Below, one piece after another: positions 1 to 7,318 of a stretch of 64,000 nucleotides of DNA (position 1 is the stretch's first letter; each line of letters begins with the position of its first letter). Below the pieces are notes generated by a model. The model saw nothing but the letters and a program-made list of their open reading frames with translations. It did not search any database and had not been told where the DNA came from. Location of the stretch: assembly GCF_011617705.1 (NCBI RefSeq), contig NZ_CP050154.1:1798001-1862000 (forward strand), read 5' to 3'. Source of the stretch: Brevibacterium limosum (GTDB lineage Bacteria; Actinomycetota; Actinomycetes; Actinomycetales; Brevibacteriaceae). A program made the position numbers and the translations under genes.

Positions 1-536
1 AAGTGATTGCCGATCAGATCCGGCTCGTCAATCACGGGTGTCCACGAAGCGCGCAGCTCCAAGTCTATCGTGGCCGGGCGATCGGCCAAGGTGCCGAAGC
101 TCTCGGACAGCACCCGTGTGGTCGTTCCGCCGGCGGCGAGCACCTGGCAGTCGTTGGCATCGAGGGCGTCTTCGAGCCAGCTCCACGCCACATGCCCGAG
201 CAGCGTCTCATTGCCGAGTTCGTGTTCGAGCTCGGCCCGGATGTAGGAGACGACCCGGAACGAGCCCTCCCATTCCTCCGGGGCGGCGGGATCGTAGAGG
301 ACGACGATGCGGCCGGTCGCGAGTTCGTCGATGGTCTCTCCGCTGGCCCGCAGGAACGTCTCGTCGGCTCTGACCTCGGCCCCGAGCGCATAGGAATAGG
401 GCGCGAGCCGGGCCGGGGCGGGAATCTCGGAGATCGACACGTTGTTCGTGCTGCGCGCCTGACGCAGCACCGACGTCACGGCGGAGAACTGCGCCGGAAT
501 GCGATTGAGAGGTGAGGTGTTGACCACAGTCGCCAC
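1..536 (-). CDS. DUF3000 family protein (partial, 3' end beyond the window)
   Basis: The reverse strand reads continuously from a GTG at 536 to the window edge, and the reading contains ASGETIDELATGRIVVLYD, EEWEGSFRVVSYIRAELE and SFGTLADRPATIDLELRAS, which I recognise as the DUF3000 pattern. DUF3000 genes commonly lie divergently beside hemE in Actinobacteria, as here; no biochemical role is known to me. An in-frame TGA at 545-543 limits the start. GTG 536 has no Shine-Dalgarno sequence. The next in-frame GTG, at 527, has a TATCGT hexamer (540-535) seven nt upstream, so a leaderless start at 527 is equally possible. The C-terminus is missing. Family assignment is firm, start uncertain. Confidence 0.85.
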   Translation of the reverse strand, partial: MATVVNTSPLNRIPAQFSAVTSVLRQARSTNNVSISEIPAPARLAPYSYALGAEVRADETFLRASGETIDELATGRIVVLYDPAAPEEWEGSFRVVSYIRAELEHELGNETLLGHVAWSWLEDALDANDCQVLAAGGTTTRVLSESFGTLADRPATIDLELRASWTPVIDEPDLIGNH

Positions 537-695
537 GATAGATCAGCCATGAGGACAGGGGAATCATCCACGCCGAGGCGGCCCGGGACAATCCCGCGGA
601 CGGTGCCCTGGGCCGCATGCTGAGACGGCAAGACGGCCCGTCTTGAAACCGACGCCGAGTGGGCAAGGGCGAGCGAAGAATGGGAAGATGGCCCC

Positions 696-1742
696 ATGAC
701 ATCACCCCTGTTGGCTGCCCTGCGTTCGGAGCCGGTTTCGCACACTCCCGTCTGGTTCATGCGGCAGGCCGGCCGCTCCCTGCCCGAGTACCGCAAGCTG
801 CGCGAAGGCACTCAGATGCTCGAGGCCTGCCGTGACCCCGAGATGGTCTCCGAGATCACCCTCCAGCCGGTCCGCCGCCACGGCGTCGACGCGGCCATCT
901 TCTTCTCCGATATCGTCGTCCCGCTCCAAGCCGCCGGGATCGACGTGGAGATCGTTCCCGGCGTCGGACCCGTCATCGCCTCACCGGTGCGCTCCCGAGC
1001 CGACATCGACGCACTGCCCGGACTCGAGGACTCCGATATCCCCGATATCACCGAATCGATCCGACGGGTGACGACCGAACTCGGCGAGGCCACCCCGCTC
1101 ATCGGATTCGCCGGCGCCCCATTCACCCTGGCCAGCTACCTCATCGAAGGCGGACCGAGCAAGAACCACGAGAAGACGAAGTCGCTCATGGTCTCCGACC
1201 CCGAGGCGTTCTCGGCCCTGCTGAGCAAGCTTGCGAAGATGTCGGCGACATTCATCGACGTGCAACTGAACGCCGGCGCTAAGGCCTTCCAGCTCTTCGA
1301 CTCCTGGGCCGGCTACCTCGCTCGGGAGGACTACGAGAACCACGTCCTCGAACACTCCGCCGCCGTCTTCGAGGCTCTGGCCGGCCATGACGTGCCCGGC
1401 ATCCACTTCGGCGTGCAGACCGGTGAGCTGCTCGGCTCCATGGCGCAGGCCGGCTCCACCGCCGTCGGCGTCGACTTCCGCGTCGACCTCGCCGACGCCG
1501 CCACCCGCGTCAACCCCGGTCAGGCACTCCAGGGCAACCTGGACCCGGCGCTGCTCTTCGCCCCGTGGGAGGCACTGTCGGCCCGCGTCGAGGCGATTGT
1601 GCGCAAGGGGCTCGAACTCGACCGCGGTTTCGTCTTCAACCTGGGCCACGGCGTCCTGCCCGACACCGACCCCGAGGTGCCCGGTCGCGTCGTCGACCTC
1701 GTGCACCGCATCTCGGCAGAGATCCTCGGCAGCCGCGGCTGA
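696..1742 (+). CDS. hemE: Uroporphyrinogen III decarboxylase
   Basis: HemE decarboxylates the four acetate side chains of uroporphyrinogen III to give coproporphyrinogen III in the cytosol. The 348-residue length is normal. The N-terminal substrate-binding motif FMRQAGRSLPEY, the Asp of FFSDIVVP, the family signature PFTLASYLIEGG and the C-terminal NLGHGVLPDTDP are all visible. It is followed after 4 nt by the haem oxidase gene and then chdC, so the three genes look like one operon for the coproporphyrin-dependent pathway. There is no good Shine-Dalgarno sequence; a weak GAAGAT hexamer at 684-689 lies six nt before the ATG, compatible with a leaderless transcript. Confidence 0.97.
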   Translation: MTSPLLAALRSEPVSHTPVWFMRQAGRSLPEYRKLREGTQMLEACRDPEMVSEITLQPVRRHGVDAAIFFSDIVVPLQAAGIDVEIVPGVGPVIASPVRSRADIDALPGLEDSDIPDITESIRRVTTELGEATPLIGFAGAPFTLASYLIEGGPSKNHEKTKSLMVSDPEAFSALLSKLAKMSATFIDVQLNAGAKAFQLFDSWAGYLAREDYENHVLEHSAAVFEALAGHDVPGIHFGVQTGELLGSMAQAGSTAVGVDFRVDLADAATRVNPGQALQGNLDPALLFAPWEALSARVEAIVRKGLELDRGFVFNLGHGVLPDTDPEVPGRVVDLVHRISAEILGSRG

Positions 1743-1746
1743 TCGG

Positions 1747-3144
1747 ATGGGACAGATCACCGTCGTCGGGGGAGGGGTCTCCGGCCTCGCCGCCGCCTAC
1801 CGTCTCTCCGCCGACCACCGCGTCACCGTGGTGGAGGCAGGCGACCGCCTCGGCGGCTGCCTGAAAGCGACCACGCTCGACGGTGCCGTGCCTATCGGCA
1901 TCGACACCGGTGCCGAAGCGAGCCTCAACCGTCGGCCCGAGACCAGAGGTCTGGCCGCCGAACTCGGCCTCGACACGGTGTTCCCCTCGACCCGGCACAG
2001 TTCCCAAGTGCTCAATCGGGGCAGCCTGCACGCGATCCCCAAACGCACGATCATGGGTGTGCCCGCCGAGGCGGCCGAGGTCGAATCCCTCATCGGCACC
2101 GAGGCGGCCAGTCGGTTGGCGGCCGAAGAGCTCACGGACCCGATCGACGCCGACGATGTCTCACTCGGGCAGTTCCTGTCCGCTCGCCTCGGCGACGCCA
2201 TCGTCGACTCCCTCGTCGATCCGCTGCTCGGCGGGGTGTACGCCGGCCGGTGCCGGGATCTGTCGCTGGCCGAAACGGTGCCCGCGCTGCTGCCCGCCGC
2301 GGTCGAGGGCACCTCGGTGCTCGACCTCGTCGGCAGGCTCCTCGCCGCACGCGACGCCCAGGCGGCGTCTCCGGACCAACCGGCGGAACCGGTGTTCATG
2401 AGCTTCGAAGGCGGAATCAACCGGCTCATCCCGGCCCTGCGCGAGGCGATCGTGAACAACGGCGGGACGGTCCGCCTCGGTGCCGGTGTCGCCGGGGTCG
2501 ACCGCGACGGTGAGAGGTGGATCGTCCGCGGCGAGGGGGACGACATCGAATCCGATGGGCTCGTCCTCGCCACGCCCGCGCATGTGACTGCAGGGCTGCT
2601 GACGTCGGTGGCCCCGGAATCGGCGAGCCGCCTCGGCGAGATTCCCTATGCCTCCACCGCCTTGGTCGCCGCCCTCGTCGACCTCAGGGGGACCGATCTC
2701 GAGGGGTCCGGGTTCCTCGTCCCCGCGACCGAGGGAACGTTCATCAAGGCCTCGACTTTCGTGTCGAACAAATGGCCGTGGACGGCCGACCACATCCCTG
2801 CGGGCACGGCCCTGGTGCGGATGAGCATCGGACGCTTCGGCGACAGGCCCGAGGTGTGGAGCAGCCTGTCGGATGAGGAGATCATCGAACGCGCCTTCGC
2901 CGACTGGCAGACGATCTCCTCCCGCCCGGGGTCGCAGCTGGTGAGCGCCGAAGTCCAACGCTGGAACTCCGCACTGCCGCAGTACCTGCCCGGCCATGCC
3001 GGACGCATCGCCGACATCGACGCGCAGATCGCGGCCCTGCCCGGCCTCGAACTCGCCGGATCCGCGTTCGAAGGAGTCGGCATCCCCGCCTGCATCGCCC
3101 GCGCGGACGCCGTGGCGCAGAGACTGAACCAACCACAACCGTGA
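1747..3144 (+). CDS. cgoX: Coproporphyrinogen III oxidase, FAD-dependent (CgoX/HemY)
   Basis: This is a 465-residue flavin amine-oxidase-fold protein beginning with the dinucleotide-binding motif [15 protein letters not shown]. Oxygen-dependent HemY enzymes of Gram-positive and actinobacterial lineages oxidise coproporphyrinogen III to coproporphyrin III; the call follows from the immediate neighbour chdC, which uses the product after iron insertion. The open frame extends far upstream through hemE in another frame, so I chose the ATG at 1747, where the FAD motif begins and which lies 4 nt after the hemE stop. The end overlaps the alternative GTG start of chdC. Older annotation would call it protoporphyrinogen oxidase HemG/HemY. 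No ferrochelatase (cpfC) gene is in the window. Confidence 0.93.
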   Translation: MGQITVVGGGVSGLAAAYRLSADHRVTVVEAGDRLGGCLKATTLDGAVPIGIDTGAEASLNRRPETRGLAAELGLDTVFPSTRHSSQVLNRGSLHAIPKRTIMGVPAEAAEVESLIGTEAASRLAAEELTDPIDADDVSLGQFLSARLGDAIVDSLVDPLLGGVYAGRCRDLSLAETVPALLPAAVEGTSVLDLVGRLLAARDAQAASPDQPAEPVFMSFEGGINRLIPALREAIVNNGGTVRLGAGVAGVDRDGERWIVRGEGDDIESDGLVLATPAHVTAGLLTSVAPESASRLGEIPYASTALVAALVDLRGTDLEGSGFLVPATEGTFIKASTFVSNKWPWTADHIPAGTALVRMSIGRFGDRPEVWSSLSDEEIIERAFADWQTISSRPGSQLVSAEVQRWNSALPQYLPGHAGRIADIDAQIAALPGLELAGSAFEGVGIPACIARADAVAQRLNQPQP

Positions 3145-3179
3145 CCACCGAGAGTGAACAGATGACAGAAGGAGCAGCT

Positions 3180-3890
3180 ATGAGCGAATTTACTCAGCCC
3201 ACCGACGCCCAGATCGAGGAGGCGAACGAGCAGACGCGGTATATCGCCTACTCCGTCTTCGCCTCTGCGGGAGAACTCGGCGATGCCGACCGCCAGGAAC
3301 TCGCCGATGAGCTGCACGCAGCTCTCGAGCCCCTGACAGAACGCGGCCTCGTCGTGCGCGGAATCTACGACGTCTCGGCTCTCCGCGCCGACGCCGATGT
3401 CATGTTCTGGTACCACGCCCCCGAGGTCGAGGTCGTCCAGGCAGCCTACTCGGCGATCCGCCGCAGCCTGATCGGCGGAGTGCTCGAACCCATCTGGTCC
3501 GTCGTCGGAATCCATCGACCGGCCGAGTTCAACAAGGCACACCTGCCCGCTCTGCTGACCGATCCGGAGCCCGGCGACTACATCTGCGTCTATCCGTTCG
3601 TGCGGTCCTACGACTGGTACCTCCTCGACCCCGCCGAACGGGCGAAGATGCTGCGCGACCACGGAATGGCCGCCGCAGCATACAAGGACGTCAAGGCGAA
3701 CACGATCTCCTCGTTCGCTCTCGGCGACTACGAATGGCTGCTGGCCTTCGAGGCCGCCGAACTGCACCGCATCGTCGACCTGATGCGCGACCTGCGCAAC
3801 ACGGAGGCGCGCCTGCACGTGCGCGAAGAGGTTCCGTTCTACACCGGACCGCGCCGCGAACTCGTCGACGTCATCTCCGACTGGCGCTGA
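3180..3890 (+). CDS. chdC: Coproheme decarboxylase (ChdC/HemQ)
   Basis: ChdC converts coproheme III to haem b by two peroxide-dependent decarboxylations, the last step of the coproporphyrin-dependent pathway. The protein has the chlorite-dismutase fold pattern, with [12 protein letters not shown] carrying the tyrosine expected to act in catalysis and [14 protein letters not shown] carrying the proximal haem histidine (family knowledge). I chose the ATG at 3180 because AGAAGGAG (3167-3174) is placed 5 nt upstream; an in-frame GTG at 3141 overlapping the cgoX stop would add 13 residues. At 236 residues it is the size of actinobacterial ChdC. It ends the haem operon and is followed by a strong terminator. 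Confidence 0.96.
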   Translation: MSEFTQPTDAQIEEANEQTRYIAYSVFASAGELGDADRQELADELHAALEPLTERGLVVRGIYDVSALRADADVMFWYHAPEVEVVQAAYSAIRRSLIGGVLEPIWSVVGIHRPAEFNKAHLPALLTDPEPGDYICVYPFVRSYDWYLLDPAERAKMLRDHGMAAAAYKDVKANTISSFALGDYEWLLAFEAAELHRIVDLMRDLRNTEARLHVREEVPFYTGPRRELVDVISDWR

Positions 3891-3931
3891 CCGAACGCTG
3901 CTCGCCCGCCGGGGCGTGAGAACGGCAAGAG

Positions 3932-3967
3932 AAGGGCCGCCGCACCGATTCGGTGCGGCGGCCCTTT
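3932..3967 (+). terminator. Intrinsic terminator after chdC
   Basis: A perfect 15-bp stem (AAGGGCCGCCGCACC with its complement) closes a 5-nt loop and runs into TTT. It lies 40 nt after the chdC stop and 25 nt before the end of the opposing gene, so it may stop transcription from both sides. Confidence 0.9.
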
Positions 3968-3992
3968 CAGTCGGCTGAAAAGCGCCCTCGGG

Positions 3993-4280
3993 CTACTTGC
4001 TGCCTTTCTTCACCACGTAGGAATGGCCGTTTGCGTCGGTGCGCATCTCCAGTCCCATGGCATCGAGCTGTTGGTGTCGCAAGGTCTCGTCCTCGTAGTA
4101 TCCGCCCGGGCGAGTATTGTCGACCTGGGCCGGTCCGACGATCTTGCGGAAGAAGTTGTTCAGCCACCCGACGCCGCGCTGGGATTCCGGATGCTGATTC
4201 CTCTTCCGCACCGGATTCGTCTGCTTCCGGTTCTGCTTCCGGTTGGAACCATCGGCGGGAGTCTGCGAGGAGGACGACAT
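3993..4280 (-). CDS. Small hydrophilic protein of unknown function
   Basis: I do not recognise the family. The 95-residue product is polar and basic in its first half (SNRKQNRKQTNPVRKRNQH), followed by GVGWLNNFFRKIVGPAQVD and a C-terminus with the style of a real domain (QQLDAMGLEMRTDANGHSYVVKKGSK). There is no signal peptide or membrane segment. An upstream in-frame ATG at 4310 would add ten residues; neither start has a clear Shine-Dalgarno sequence. It is divergent from the OhrR/MarR-type gene, and the shared 138-nt gap holds a palindrome, so it is a candidate target of that regulator (inference). Confidence 0.65.
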   Translation of the reverse strand: MSSSSQTPADGSNRKQNRKQTNPVRKRNQHPESQRGVGWLNNFFRKIVGPAQVDNTRPGGYYEDETLRHQQLDAMGLEMRTDANGHSYVVKKGSK

Positions 4281-4342
4281 AGAGAGAATCCAATCGACGA
4301 GGCGCCGCATGGGCGAGAGGCTATGCAGGGTTCACCTGAAGT

Positions 4343-4363
4343 GTACACTAATCATTAGTGCAC
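4343..4363. promoter_or_regulatory. Palindromic operator of the OhrR/MarR type
   Basis: The sequence CACTAATCATTAGTG (4346-4360) is a perfect 7-bp inverted repeat around one base, extendable to 4343-4363 with one mismatch per arm. It is AT-rich against a GC-rich background and lies between the divergent small gene and the regulator. MarR/OhrR proteins typically bind such sites next to their own gene. An in-frame GTG of the regulator lies inside the palindrome, which argues against that GTG as the start. Confidence 0.7.
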
Positions 4364-4417
4364 GAACTGTTTTGGCTGCACGACCTGATTGCCGACGCGG
4401 AGGATCGACGAAACACG

Positions 4418-4885
4418 ATGCTGGAATCCGAAGGTTCGACAAAGCGGTTGGACAATCCGCTGGCGCTCGAGAGCCAGATCTGCTTTGCCCTGGCTGTGGC
4501 CTCTCGCGGAGTGATCGGCGCCTACCGGTCCGTGCTCGAACCGATCAGCCTGACCCATCCGCAGTATCTGGTCATGCTCGCACTGTGGCAGCACGAGAAG
4601 CTGCCGATGCGTGAGATCGCTCGACTGCTGCGACTCGAGCCCGCCACGGTGTCGCCGCTGGTCAAACGTCTCGAAGCGCTGGACTATGTGATGAAGACCC
4701 GCAGTGACAGCGACGAGCGGATCGTCGAGGTCACGCTCACCGACACCGGCCGCGAACTGCGCAGGACCGCCGAGGCGATCCCCGGGACGATGATGGCCAA
4801 GCTCGGCATCGACGTGGAAGGAGTTCGCGAGCTGCACGCCATGATGCAGAAGATCATCGCCTCCGTGGACGCCGCCGACGACTGA
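4418..4885 (+). CDS. MarR-family regulator, OhrR-like
   Basis: This is a winged-helix MarR protein of 155 residues. The start of the domain, ALESQICFALAVASRGVIGAYRS followed by LEPISLTHPQYLVMLALW, matches the OhrR subfamily, and the Cys in QICFAL sits where OhrR proteins carry the peroxide-sensing cysteine. The recognition helix region is MREIARLLRLEPATVSPLVKRLE and the wing contains RSDSDERIVEVTLT. It probably represses itself and perhaps the divergent gene by binding the palindrome at 4343-4363, and is released on oxidation by organic peroxides (family knowledge plus inference). The ATG at 4418 follows a GGAGGA at 13-nt spacing, which is rather long. No ohr peroxidase gene is visible nearby, but msrB is 1 kb away. 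Confidence 0.85.
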   Translation: MLESEGSTKRLDNPLALESQICFALAVASRGVIGAYRSVLEPISLTHPQYLVMLALWQHEKLPMREIARLLRLEPATVSPLVKRLEALDYVMKTRSDSDERIVEVTLTDTGRELRRTAEAIPGTMMAKLGIDVEGVRELHAMMQKIIASVDAADD

Positions 4886-4891
4886 CCGGTT

Positions 4892-5416
4892 TCAGCCGGC
4901 CGGGCGCTCCATCGGCGTGTGTTCGATCCCGTCCTCATCGAAGTGCGGACCATTCGGTGCGAACCCCACGGAGGCGTACAGCCCCTCGAGATGCGACTGC
5001 GCATTCAGCGTCAGCGGTGTGGTCGACCAGGCGTCGACGATGTCGCTGAGCAGTCGGCGGCCCCACCCCTGTCCACGGGCATCGGGATGGGTGGCGACGC
5101 GACTGATGCTGCGCGCGCCTTCCCTGGCTGCCGGTCCGTCAGGGACGTCCGCCGGCAGCAGACGGGCGTAGGCCCACGGCGCGAGGTCGCGTCCGTGCTC
5201 GGCGCCATGGGTGTCCGCCATCGGCGTCGCCGGCCGTGGGCAGAAGAAATGCAGGGTCTCCGGCAGAGTGTCCACCCCGTCCGGGTCGAGGAACACGCAC
5301 TCCTGTTCGACGACGAAGACGCGTGAGCGCAGCTGCAGAATTCCGTAGAGCTCTTCAGGCCGAAGCTCGGCGAAGGTCCGAACGATCGGTTCGGCAGGGG
5401 CTTCAGTTCTCAGCAT
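4892..5416 (-). CDS. GNAT-family N-acetyltransferase (ElaA-like)
   Basis: The product has the ElaA-type GNAT pattern: ELYGILQLRSRVFVVEQECVFLDPDG near the N-terminus, then AYARLLP, and the acetyl-CoA motif RVATHPDARGQGWGRRLL, ending with LNAQSHLEGLYASVGFA. The acetyl acceptor cannot be deduced. It overlaps the 3' end of msrB by 14 nt if the ATG at 5416 is used, or by 35 nt from the ATG at 5437; neither start has a strong Shine-Dalgarno sequence. The overlap implies co-transcription with msrB. Confidence 0.88.
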   Translation of the reverse strand: MLRTEAPAEPIVRTFAELRPEELYGILQLRSRVFVVEQECVFLDPDGVDTLPETLHFFCPRPATPMADTHGAEHGRDLAPWAYARLLPADVPDGPAAREGARSISRVATHPDARGQGWGRRLLSDIVDAWSTTPLTLNAQSHLEGLYASVGFAPNGPHFDEDGIEHTPMERPAG

Positions 5417-5873
5417 CGACCGATCCGCCCTGAGCATCTTTGGGGTTGAGCTTCAGGGAGATCGAGTTGATGCAGTAGCGCTGATCGGTGGGAGTGCCAT
5501 AGCCCTCGCCCGAGAAGACGTGGCCCATATGCGAGTCGCAGTTCGCGCAGCGGACCTCGACGCGTTCCATGCCCAGCGTTGTGTCGCGGATGTAGCGGAC
5601 CCGGTCCTCGGCCAGAGGCGCGTAGAACGATGGCCATCCGCAGTGCGAGGCGAACTTCGTATCGGCGGGGAACAGGTCGGCGCCGCAGGCCCGACACTGG
5701 TACATCCCGGCAGCCGTCTCATCGTTGTATTCACCGGTGAAGGGACGTTCGGTCGCGCCCTGGCGCAGCACCGCGAACTCCTCGGGAGTGAGCACGTCCT
5801 GCCAACGGATCTCCTCAGCCGCGGCCCCCTCGTTCGTCGAAGTTCCAGCGTTGATATCTGATGACTGTGTCAT
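5403..5873 (-). CDS. msrB: Peptide-methionine (R)-S-oxide reductase
   Basis: MsrB reduces the R-epimer of methionine sulfoxide in damaged proteins. The 156-residue protein shows both zinc-binding CxxC pairs (CRAC and CANC), the conserved HCGWPSF and the catalytic-cysteine motif RYCINSISL. The start ATG at 5873 has GGAGG 5-10 nt upstream. Its N-terminal 20 residues are a low-complexity tail not typical of the core domain. It is followed by an overlapping GNAT gene and lies near an OhrR-like regulator, giving a small oxidative-stress neighbourhood. Confidence 0.96.
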   Translation of the reverse strand: MTQSSDINAGTSTNEGAAAEEIRWQDVLTPEEFAVLRQGATERPFTGEYNDETAAGMYQCRACGADLFPADTKFASHCGWPSFYAPLAEDRVRYIRDTTLGMERVEVRCANCDSHMGHVFSGEGYGTPTDQRYCINSISLKLNPKDAQGGSVDAEN

Positions 5874-6029
5874 CGTGTCCTCCGGTCTCTGTCAGTGACG
5901 GTGATTGCGGCGAGGAGGAGATGATCTCCGCCCCTGGTGAGCGCAACAGCGAGTGACACTCGCTCATTCCGCACAACAGCGTTTGGTGCCTGATCATTCC
6001 GTAGGCAACAATGAACACAGGAGGTTTTC

Positions 6030-7229
6030 ATGGTCCGCGACACGAAGTTCCCCGCCCGCCTGCTTGCCGCCGGTATCGGCGTCGGCGCCGGACTCGGTGC
6101 CCTGATCTCTGTTGCGTCGTCGGGTCTGGCCGCCTACTTCGCCCGGAAGATCATCGTTCCGGAGAACGCCCCGGAAGAACTCGACATCCTGCACATCGAC
6201 GGCTTCCCGCCGAATATGCGCATTCAGCTGCCCGCCGATGAGGAGACCACGGTGCCCGGCACCTATGGTCTCTACTTCAACCAGGGTTCGGGACATGCCG
6301 TCGTCGGCGACATCGTCGAGTACGATCCGCGCTCGCGCACCGTCTCCCGAGAGATCCTGTCCGTCACCCGCGGTGACATCCGACGGGCCTGGCGGGGACG
6401 CTGGACCGGAGTCGTCTATCCTGATCCGATCGCTGCCGGAGTGAATTTCGAAGACATCGAGATCCGCTCCGATGCCGGCGACCTGCCCGCGTGGCTGCTG
6501 CCGACCGACCATCCAGAACCGCACGAGACCTGGGCGATCCTCATCCACGGTCGTGCCAGCACCCGTGCCGAGGGACTGCGTGCCGCTCCCGTGCTCAACA
6601 CCCTCGGGGTGCCGTCGATCGCGATGTCCTACCGCAATGACGCCGAGGTGCGGGTGGAGACCACATCGCGCTACGGACTCGGCGACACCGAATGGATCGA
6701 CGTCGACGCGGCCATCGACTTCGCGGTCGAACACGGAGCGAAGAACGTCGTGCTCTTCGGCTGGTCGATGGGCGGAGCCATTGCCCTGCAGGCGGCCTCC
6801 CGCGGACGCAACTGCAGATTCGTCACCTCACTGGTCCTCGACGGCCCCGTCGTCGACTGGGTGAACGTGCTCGACGGGCAGGCGAAGAAGAACCTGCTGC
6901 CGACACCGATCGCCAAACTCACGCTCGAGATGATCACGCAGCCATGGGCACGGCCGATCACCGGACTGGAGACCCCGCTCGATCTCGATCGCATGGATTG
7001 GGTGACCCGTGCCGCCGAACTCGATGTGCCGGTTCTGCTCATCCACTCCGATGACGACGAATTCGTTCCCTCCGGCCCCTCTCATGCGCTGGCAGGGGTC
7101 AGGCGGGATCTGGTCACGATGCCCTCATATGGCAAGGCCCATCACACGAAGGAATGGAACGTCGACCCTGTGCGCTGGGAAGACGATGTCGCGAACTTCC
7201 TCGAAGCGAAGATCCTGCCCAAGGGCTGA
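6030..7229 (+). CDS. Alpha/beta-hydrolase, membrane-anchored
   Basis: The 399-residue protein starts with a hydrophobic segment (residues about 8-35, LLAAGIGVGAGLGALISV) that could be a signal anchor, then a domain of about 100 residues, then an alpha/beta-hydrolase fold with an oxyanion-region HGRAST and the nucleophile elbow GWSMGGA. The acid is likely in LIHSDDDEFVP and the histidine in KAHHTKEW. Such proteins are often esterases or peptidases; the substrate is unknown. The start is supported by AGGAGG at 6019-6024. It is convergent with the penicillin acylase gene. Confidence 0.85.
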   Translation: MVRDTKFPARLLAAGIGVGAGLGALISVASSGLAAYFARKIIVPENAPEELDILHIDGFPPNMRIQLPADEETTVPGTYGLYFNQGSGHAVVGDIVEYDPRSRTVSREILSVTRGDIRRAWRGRWTGVVYPDPIAAGVNFEDIEIRSDAGDLPAWLLPTDHPEPHETWAILIHGRASTRAEGLRAAPVLNTLGVPSIAMSYRNDAEVRVETTSRYGLGDTEWIDVDAAIDFAVEHGAKNVVLFGWSMGGAIALQAASRGRNCRFVTSLVLDGPVVDWVNVLDGQAKKNLLPTPIAKLTLEMITQPWARPITGLETPLDLDRMDWVTRAAELDVPVLLIHSDDDEFVPSGPSHALAGVRRDLVTMPSYGKAHHTKEWNVDPVRWEDDVANFLEAKILPKG

Positions 7230-7266
7230 ATACCTGGCGAAGATCGTGGCTGAGGACTGATCACGG

Positions 7267-7289
7267 GGCGCGGGTGAAGACCCCGCGCC
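7267..7289. terminator. Hairpin between convergent genes
   Basis: An 8-bp perfect stem GGCGCGGG/CCCGCGCC with a 7-nt loop lies 38 nt after the hydrolase stop and 30 nt from the end of the acylase gene. There is no T-tract; it may be a bidirectional terminator. Confidence 0.5.
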
Positions 7290-7318
7290 TCTGCCATGTC
7301 CTCATGTCTGCCCTGTGC

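Noticed and set aside
1387..1746. N-terminal extension of CgoX through hemE
   Set aside because: The extra 120 residues are a shifted-frame reading of hemE; the FAD motif starts at 1747.
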